A stretch of 51,866 bases of DNA, taken from NCBI RefSeq assembly GCF_005405345.1, contig NZ_BJDW01000017.1, positions 1 through 51,866 of the forward strand, given 5' to 3'. Positions 47,030 to 51,866 of the stretch are shown here, piece after piece. How positions within the stretch are numbered: the first letter of the stretch is position 1; each line of letters begins with the position of its first letter. The notes beneath the pieces are model-generated. The model saw only the letters and a program-made list of their open reading frames with translations. It searched no databases and was not told where the DNA came from. A program made the position numbers and the translations under genes. Source of the DNA: Enterococcus viikkiensis (GTDB lineage Bacteria; Bacillota; Bacilli; Lactobacillales; Enterococcaceae).

Positions 47030-47058
47030 TTGCTGGCGATTTTTTTTCATGGTACAAT
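47030..47058 (+). promoter_or_regulatory. Promoter of nrdI
   Basis: TTGCTG (47030-47035), 17 bases, TACAAT (47053-47058), with TGG before the -10. Transcription should start near 47065, leaving a leader of about 20 bases. Confidence 0.65.
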
Positions 47059-47083
47059 GTTTTCCATGGAAGGAATGATTTCA

Positions 47084-47533
47084 ATGAATATTTTATATAT
47101 ATCAATTTCAGGAAACACCCGTGCTTTTGTCGAAAAATTAGTATCTTACGCTGCGGAGCAGCATCAAGCAGACGCTACAAACCCACTGATCACTAGCAAA
47201 GAGATCTCTGAGAACAGTCCCTTCGATACAGAAGCGGAAGAATTTTTTACCTTTGTTCCTACTTACCTCGAAGGCGGGAATGGCGTAGACAATGGCGATA
47301 CTGAAATTTTAACTGAAGTCATGCGGGAATACTTGGACTATGGGGCTAACTATCAAAAATGTCTCGGCGTAGTCGGTAGTGGCAATAAAAATTTTAATTA
47401 TCAATACTGTCTCACTGCCAAACAATATAGCGAGGCCTTCGGATTTCCTTTTTTAGCCGATTATGAACTACGGGGGACTGCCAAAGATTGTGAGCGCATC
47501 TATAATTGTTTAAAAACTGCTTTAAAAAGTTAA
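47084..47533 (+). CDS. nrdI: Ribonucleotide reductase flavodoxin NrdI
   Basis: 149 residues, a flavodoxin-like FMN protein that supplies oxidant for the dimanganese cofactor of class Ib ribonucleotide reductase. The FMN phosphate loop is YISISGNTRAFVEKL, with conserved FVPTYLEGGNGVDNGDTEI and VVGSGNKNFNYQYC segments. The ATG at 47084 is 9 bases after AAGGA. The upstream in-frame codons lie over the promoter. It stands alone here: nrdE, nrdF and nrdH are not adjacent, unlike the usual nrdHIEF operon. Confidence 0.9.
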   Translation: MNILYISISGNTRAFVEKLVSYAAEQHQADATNPLITSKEISENSPFDTEAEEFFTFVPTYLEGGNGVDNGDTEILTEVMREYLDYGANYQKCLGVVGSGNKNFNYQYCLTAKQYSEAFGFPFLADYELRGTAKDCERIYNCLKTALKS

Positions 47534-47601
47534 TTTTTTACCCATCATTTTATTGACATTTTCTCATCAAAGTAGCATTCTTTTTTAAAGGAGTGAAGAA
47601 T

Positions 47602-48507
47602 TTGAGAAAAGTCGCAATTATTGGTGTGGGCCACGTTGGCAGCACCACTGCTTATACATTGATTTCTAAACAAATCGTTGATGAAGTAGTCCTATTTGAT
47701 ACAAATACAAAGCTCGTTCAAGCTGAACTAAATGATCTAGTCGATGGACAAATGGAACAGTCGCATCAAGTGAAATTGATCGCGCCAGATTTAACTGAGT
47801 TAGCCACCACCGATGTGCTAATCTTTTCTGCTGGGAACATTTCCATCCTTAATGGTAATTCAGATCGCTTTGCTGAGCTGAATTTGACAAAAACGATCGT
47901 AGAAGAATGGGCACCTAAAATTAAAGCTTCCGGCTTTAAAGGAATTATCTTAAACATTACGAATCCTTGCGATGTAATTACCAGCTATTTACAGGAGTTA
48001 ACCGGATTTCCTAAAGAACGCGTCTTTGGTACCGGGACATCCTTGGACACCGCCCGGATGAAACACGCAGTCAGCGAAAAAATCAACGTCCACCCCACTT
48101 CTGTGAACGGTTATGTAATCGGTGAGCATGGCGAAAGTCAATTTGTCGCTTGGTCCACTGTGACTATCGGTGGTCTGCCAGTTGCGGAGACTTTAACAAG
48201 CGAACAACGGACAGAACTTGATGCAGCAGCACGTAAAGGTGGTTGGACCACCTTCAACGGAAAGGGCTATACTTCTTATGGCATCGCCGTTCAGGCCGCA
48301 GCAATCGTTGAAGCAATCTTAAATGATAATCAATTAGTCGTGCCCGTCAGTCATTATCACTCAAATGAGAAATGCTACGCCGGTTCACCTGCCAAGGTTT
48401 CAACTAGAGGAATCAGTGAATCAATTCCCCTCAACCTGACGGCAGCCGAAAAAAAGAAGTGGCAGCTCACCATCCAAACGATTAAAGCAATGTATGAGAC
48501 AATTTAA
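47602..48507 (+). CDS. L-2-hydroxyisocaproate dehydrogenase (LDH family)
   Basis: About 301 residues of the L-lactate/malate dehydrogenase superfamily. VAIIGVGHVGSTTAY is the NAD loop, SDRFAELNLT the substrate-loop region, and GEHGESQFVAWSTV carries the catalytic histidine. The GEHG-SQFVAWSTV and ARKGG-NGKGYTSYG pattern is that of L-2-hydroxyisocaproate dehydrogenases rather than glycolytic LDH, so bulky 2-keto acids from leucine and similar amino acids are the expected substrates. The TTG at 47602 is 8 bases after AAAGGAG. The GTG three codons earlier abuts that site. Confidence 0.88.
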   Translation: MRKVAIIGVGHVGSTTAYTLISKQIVDEVVLFDTNTKLVQAELNDLVDGQMEQSHQVKLIAPDLTELATTDVLIFSAGNISILNGNSDRFAELNLTKTIVEEWAPKIKASGFKGIILNITNPCDVITSYLQELTGFPKERVFGTGTSLDTARMKHAVSEKINVHPTSVNGYVIGEHGESQFVAWSTVTIGGLPVAETLTSEQRTELDAAARKGGWTTFNGKGYTSYGIAVQAAAIVEAILNDNQLVVPVSHYHSNEKCYAGSPAKVSTRGISESIPLNLTAAEKKKWQLTIQTIKAMYETI

Positions 48508-48508
48508 A

Positions 48509-48536
48509 AAAAGGCTGGACAATGTGTCCAGCCTTT
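48509..48536. terminator. Bidirectional terminator, HicDH / histidine phosphatase
   Basis: AAAAGGCTGGACA (48509-48521) pairs perfectly with TGTCCAGCCTTTT (48524-48536). It touches the stop codons of both converging genes. Confidence 0.85.
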
Positions 48537-49096
48537 TAAGCACTTTGAATAATAGTTGAGCCTTTCTCCCAATCAAATGAGATCAATTTCGCGTTTGGCG
48601 TCCGATAATTGAAGACTTTTTCATTCTCCAATGGTTCAAAATAATTTTTCATCGCGCGAATCACAGAATTATGACAAACCAACAAATAGGTATTTTCTTG
48701 GTCTTGCTCTAACTCCGCTAGCAATGGAACGATACGAGCGTAGACATCCATTAGTGATTCACCATTGGGATAACGCACCGCAAACTGGGTCCGCAACTGC
48801 AAATAGACAGACTGCTGATCACTCGTTCCATCAAAGTCACCATAATCTAATTCAATCAAGCGTTCGTCAACGCTCAATGATAGCTTATTATTTTCCGCTA
48901 CAATCCGTGCGGTCTCCTTTGCACGTTGAAGCGGCGAATGAATAATTTTTGTGATTGGCTGTGATAAATTAGCGACTTCCTTTGCTAATAGCTCCGCCTG
49001 TTGATAGCCTACCTCGGATAAAGCAATATCGCTTCTGCCTGAAATAATTCCTTTATGGTTCCATTCTGTTTCTCCATGTCTTGCAGCGTAAAGCAC
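48536..49096 (-). CDS. Histidine phosphatase family protein (GpmB-like)
   Basis: 186 residues of the phosphoglycerate-mutase-like histidine phosphatase family. The phospho-histidine is in AARHGETEWN (His8), a second conserved block is ERLIELDYGDFDG, and the other catalytic histidine is in LLVCHNSVIRAM. Small GpmB-like members are usually broad phosphatases rather than glycolytic mutases. The start is GTG, with AGAGGG upstream. Single-gene unit. Confidence 0.87.
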   Translation of the reverse strand: MLYAARHGETEWNHKGIISGRSDIALSEVGYQQAELLAKEVANLSQPITKIIHSPLQRAKETARIVAENNKLSLSVDERLIELDYGDFDGTSDQQSVYLQLRTQFAVRYPNGESLMDVYARIVPLLAELEQDQENTYLLVCHNSVIRAMKNYFEPLENEKVFNYRTPNAKLISFDWEKGSTIIQSA

Positions 49097-49252
49097 TATA
49101 ACAACCCTCTCTAATCTAGCTCAAAAAATGAAAAACGTTGAAACTGATTTCATTCTATTTTCAAAAAATTGCAACGCAATAAACTGGTAATAGCCAGTGA
49201 CCCTACCACTTTATCACTAGAATGAAAGAACGTCTACTTTTTTTGAAAATGA

Positions 49253-50242
49253 TTAGGACTTTTTAACCCCGTAGGCCCGCGGAATAATTAAATAGTCAAT
49301 CAATGGGACAAAACAATTCATAATCAGCAAGATAAAGGTCATTCCCTCTGGCATCGAGCTGAATTGACGCCACAGCATTAATAAAACCCCACAGCAAATA
49401 CCATAAATAATTTCACCTTTGGGAGTAGTTGGTGACGTACTGTAATCCGTCGCCATGAAAAAGGCCCCTAACATCGTTGCTCCGCCAAAAACATGGGCAA
49501 ACATGATCGTCGGATCTCCTTTTCCAAAAAAGAAAGCCAATAGAATGATCGTTCCTATCATGGAGAAGGGAATCTGCCAAGTAATGACCTTTTTGTAAAG
49601 TAAAAATACTCCGCCTAGAAGCAATAAGATAGCAGCTGTCTCTGCATTTTTACCCGCAATCAACCCGGTCAGGCTGTCGAGCATTTGCTCTCCCGAAAGT
49701 CCTATCCCCGCTTTCGCATCCATTAAGGGCGTCGCCGAGGATACAACCTCTAAACCATCGAGGGAAAATAACGGACGTGGTTGAATATTTTCAGACATCT
49801 CTTTTACAAACACTAGACGTAGTATGGCACGCCCAGTTAGCGCCGGATTTAATAAGTTTCTGCCAATTCCGCCAAATAGTTCTTTCGCTACAAGAATCCC
49901 AATTGTCCCCCCTAAAATCGGATACCACAAGGGAACACTCGCTGGTAAACTCATCGCTAACAATACACCTGTCACGACTACCGAATAATCTTTTGGCAGA
50001 GAATTTTTCCGCAACTTGAACCACAATAGCTCAACAATTAAGCATGTTGCGACAGAAATTAAATACAGCAGCAATGAGCGCAAGCCAAAGAAAATAATCG
50101 AAGCTAAGACACTGGGCAGCAAAGCAATTAGCACCCACTTCATCAAGCGATCCGTTTTTTCTCGATATAATAAATGGGGTGAGGCTTCCATCATAGGATA
50201 ACGAGAGCTGCGTATTTCTTCAAACACCGGTCTTTTCTCCAT
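49253..50242 (-). CDS. rnfD: Rnf electron-transport complex subunit RnfD
   Basis: 329 residues with about nine membrane segments. RnfD/NqrB proteins carry FMN covalently on a threonine in an S-x-T motif. Here VVSSATPLMDAKAG holds it (about 185-198). GIGRNLLNPALTGRA and ATDYSTSPTTPKG are also conserved. The ATG at 50242 overlaps the rnfC stop by one base (TAATG), so the two are coupled. A longer in-frame extension reads back into rnfC and is rejected. No rnfG, E, A or B follows. Confidence 0.9.
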   Translation of the reverse strand: MEKRPVFEEIRSSRYPMMEASPHLLYREKTDRLMKWVLIALLPSVLASIIFFGLRSLLLYLISVATCLIVELLWFKLRKNSLPKDYSVVVTGVLLAMSLPASVPLWYPILGGTIGILVAKELFGGIGRNLLNPALTGRAILRLVFVKEMSENIQPRPLFSLDGLEVVSSATPLMDAKAGIGLSGEQMLDSLTGLIAGKNAETAAILLLLGGVFLLYKKVITWQIPFSMIGTIILLAFFFGKGDPTIMFAHVFGGATMLGAFFMATDYSTSPTTPKGEIIYGICCGVLLMLWRQFSSMPEGMTFILLIMNCFVPLIDYLIIPRAYGVKKS

Positions 50243-51558
50243 TACGATTTCCGCCTCTCTTTCAGCTCTTGTTGCCCCGCTACAATATGTTCCGCTAAGT
50301 GACGACGAGCCGGGCATATGTATGTGCAACAACCACAATTAATACAGCTTTCAACATATAACTTTTCCAGCCGCTTCCAATTTTTCTTTAAATAATTTTT
50401 TTCAAGTTGGTGAGGTAGCAGACCTACTGGGCAAACTTCTACACAGCGAGCGCATAGAATACACGGACTAGGCGTACTATCTTGGTCATGCTTTTCATTG
50501 ATCACGATCAGGCCATTCGCTGATTTTGTTAGTGAAGCTGCCAATGTATCCACTGTTTTTCCCATCATAAAGCCACCAGTAATAATTTTTGAAGGTGCCC
50601 CATCAAATCCACCGCAAAAATCGATCATATCCTGAATCGAAGTCCCAATTGGAAAGTAAACATTTTTTTGCTGCATCACATCTCCTACCACAGAACAAAT
50701 ACGATAGCTTAACGGAATGCCTGGATCAATTGCTTCAGAAACAGCGACCGTTGTAGCAACGTTAATGACCAAGTAACCTAAATCTCTTGTTGATCCACCC
50801 GCAGGCCCTTCTTTTCCGGTAATTGTTTTAAACAACATTTCTGTGCTTCCTTGTGGGTATATAGAAGGAACTTCAATAACTGAAAGAGTTGGAATATCTT
50901 TACATAATTCCTTCATAACCTCAATTGCCTCTTGTTTATCATCTTCAATCGCTATGATTCCCTCATTGGCTCCTACAGCTTTTAATACAAGCTTGCAGCC
51001 TTTAATTAGTTGATCTCCCTGATTTACCATTAAGGCGGCATCCGCCATAAGCAATGGCTCACACTCTGCGCCATTGAAAATACACGTATGAATAGCCTCT
51101 TTGGGATTAAGCTTTACGTGGCTGGGAAAAGTCGCTCCACCTAAACCGACTACTCCTGCAGCTTCCACTTTTTCAACAATTGTTTCTGGCGCCAATTTTT
51201 CAATTTTATCATGATAAATTTTTTCAGGTTGTTCTTGAAAATCATTTTCGATCACGATACAAGTCATTTCATCTCCTTGACCTTGATCGATCTCTTCAAT
51301 GCCAACAATCCTCCCCGAAACACTGGCATGAATATTAGCTCCCAACCCCTCACCCATTTTGGCAATCATTTGACCTAAAAAAACCTTCTCACCAACTGAA
51401 ACAGTCACCTCTGCTGGATCACCAATATGCTGCTGGATTGGAATATAAACTTTTTTAGGATAAATACGTTCTACCCTTTTATAATTATTAATTCCTCTTA
51501 GGTGCAAAGCTTGATCCTGATGAAGATCAATCCCACCTTTAAACGTCCGATTCATCAT
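50242..51558 (-). CDS. rnfC: Rnf electron-transport complex subunit RnfC
   Basis: 438 residues, the NADH-oxidising subunit. Parts in order: an N-terminal biotinyl/barrel-sandwich-like region, the FMN/NAD Rossmann motifs GLGGATFPSHVKL and NGAECEPLLM, an SLBB-like segment, and two C-terminal 4Fe-4S motifs, CILCARCVEVCP and CINCGCCTYICP. It passes electrons from NADH to the membrane partner RnfD. The ATG at 51558 is 6 bases after GGAGG. The preceding TTG and following ATG are alternatives. Confidence 0.92.
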   Translation of the reverse strand: MMNRTFKGGIDLHQDQALHLRGINNYKRVERIYPKKVYIPIQQHIGDPAEVTVSVGEKVFLGQMIAKMGEGLGANIHASVSGRIVGIEEIDQGQGDEMTCIVIENDFQEQPEKIYHDKIEKLAPETIVEKVEAAGVVGLGGATFPSHVKLNPKEAIHTCIFNGAECEPLLMADAALMVNQGDQLIKGCKLVLKAVGANEGIIAIEDDKQEAIEVMKELCKDIPTLSVIEVPSIYPQGSTEMLFKTITGKEGPAGGSTRDLGYLVINVATTVAVSEAIDPGIPLSYRICSVVGDVMQQKNVYFPIGTSIQDMIDFCGGFDGAPSKIITGGFMMGKTVDTLAASLTKSANGLIVINEKHDQDSTPSPCILCARCVEVCPVGLLPHQLEKNYLKKNWKRLEKLYVESCINCGCCTYICPARRHLAEHIVAGQQELKERRKS

Positions 51559-51587
51559 CAAAATCCTCCATTTTTTTTCTTATTTTT

Positions 51588-51596
51588 AGTATAACA
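51588..51596 (-). promoter_or_regulatory. Extended -10 promoter of rnfC-rnfD
   Basis: On the minus strand TGTTATACT, an extended -10 element about 30 bases upstream of rnfC. The -35 is weak. The region up to the rRNA terminator (51597-51753) holds nothing else recognised. Confidence 0.5.
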
Positions 51597-51753
51597 TGAA
51601 CATTTTCTAGCTAAAAATAATATCTTATCTTTGAAGCAAAGGACTATTTAGTAAAAAAATTATTGGATGATTGAATCTAAGTGACTTTATCATACAAGCC
51701 ACACATTCAGCTATCCGTGATTCGTATTCACAGCTAGGCAAAGTTAAAACAAC

Positions 51754-51785
51754 AAAAAAAGACTATCCATATTCTGAATAGTCTT
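51754..51785 (-). terminator. Terminator of an rRNA operon
   Basis: AAGACTAT (51759-51766) pairs with ATAGTCTT (51778-51785), followed on the minus strand by a run of seven T, a few bases after the 5S rRNA 3' end. Confidence 0.8.
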
Positions 51786-51789
51786 AACT

Positions 51790-51866
51790 GCGTGGCGACG
51801 TCCTAATCTCACAAGGGGCAACCCCTCACTACAATCGGCGCTAAGAAGCTTAACTTCTGTGTTCGA
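51790..51866 (-). rRNA. rrf: 5S rRNA, 3' part
   Basis: The minus strand carries the 5S sequence from GAACACAGAAGTTAAGC through CTTAGCGCCGATTGTAGTG to the terminal GGACGTCGCCACGC. The 5' third lies beyond the window. The sequence agrees closely with enterococcal 5S rRNA. It marks the 3' end of an rRNA operon transcribed on the minus strand toward rnfC. Confidence 0.93.

Noticed and set aside
50243-50338. N-terminal extension of rnfD into rnfC
   Set aside because: Those codons overlap the end of rnfC in another frame. The TAATG junction gives the normal coupled start.
51704-51735. Possible Rex site upstream of rnfC (GTGATTCGTATTCAC)
   Set aside because: The half-sites are separated by seven bases instead of six and the outer TT/AA bases do not match.

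Overview
The window looks like an Enterococcus chromosome, species not determined. The evidence is the fused thiolase/HMG-CoA reductase (mvaE) beside mvaS, a separate coaB-coaC pair followed by an ECF S-component gene, Rex next to a YdiF-type ABC-F gene, phosphoketolase, moderate AT richness and Gram-positive ribosome binding sites. It ends inside a 5S rRNA gene whose bases match the enterococcal type. No insertion sequence, prophage gene or CRISPR array was seen.

Layout. 0.07-4.2 kb: tRNA-Gly(CCC), a thioredoxin-like protein, the redox repressor Rex with a probable operator, an ABC-F ATPase, and a membrane-anchored C39-like protease whose ribosome binding site lies inside the preceding terminator. 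4.5-6.9 kb: phosphoketolase. 7.0-15.7 kb: a nine-gene minus-strand sugar-acid operon (two dehydrogenases, a complete mannose-family PTS, a two-pass membrane protein resembling a degenerate M28 peptidase, UxuA, Eda) divergent from an RpiR-type regulator. 15.9-18.3 kb: an M24-fold protein lacking metal ligands, and a DeoR regulator. 18.7-25.2 kb: an APC permease translationally coupled to LacZ, a divergent AraC regulator and an empty AT-rich stretch. This block is bounded by a 22-bp direct repeat that is also the 3' end of potD. 25.2-29.6 kb: a spermidine/putrescine ABC transporter (potABCD order) with an XRE-cupin regulator.

29.9-49.1 kb is mostly housekeeping: MDR oxidoreductase, coaB-coaC-S component, murB, Gfo/Idh/MocA oxidoreductase, exodeoxyribonuclease III, a DnaQ-like exonuclease, GNAT and tsaE, pta, ung, a Cof-type phosphatase, a LURP-one-like protein, GNAT, a membrane-anchored EEP phosphatase, divergent mvaE and mvaS, nrdI, an L-2-hydroxyisocaproate dehydrogenase and a histidine phosphatase. 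Between mvaS and nrdI, about 400 bases on the minus strand have a near-consensus promoter, nested helices and a terminator, so they look like an unrecognised structured RNA. 49.2-51.6 kb is a two-gene rnfC-rnfD unit without the rest of an Rnf operon, followed by an rRNA operon terminator and the 3' part of 5S rRNA.

How it fits together. The sugar-acid operon appears to bring in a substrate as its phosphate, adjust it with two dehydrogenases, dehydrate it with UxuA and cleave it with Eda to pyruvate and glyceraldehyde-3-phosphate. No KDG kinase is encoded nearby, so the PTS may supply the phosphate. Phosphoketolase and Pta form an acetyl-phosphate/acetate branch. MvaE and MvaS start the mevalonate pathway. 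Rex, NrdI and RnfCD are redox functions, but the sequence does not show that they act together. Candidate CcpA (cre) sites precede the sugar-acid operon and the permease-lacZ operon and overlap the RNA promoter.
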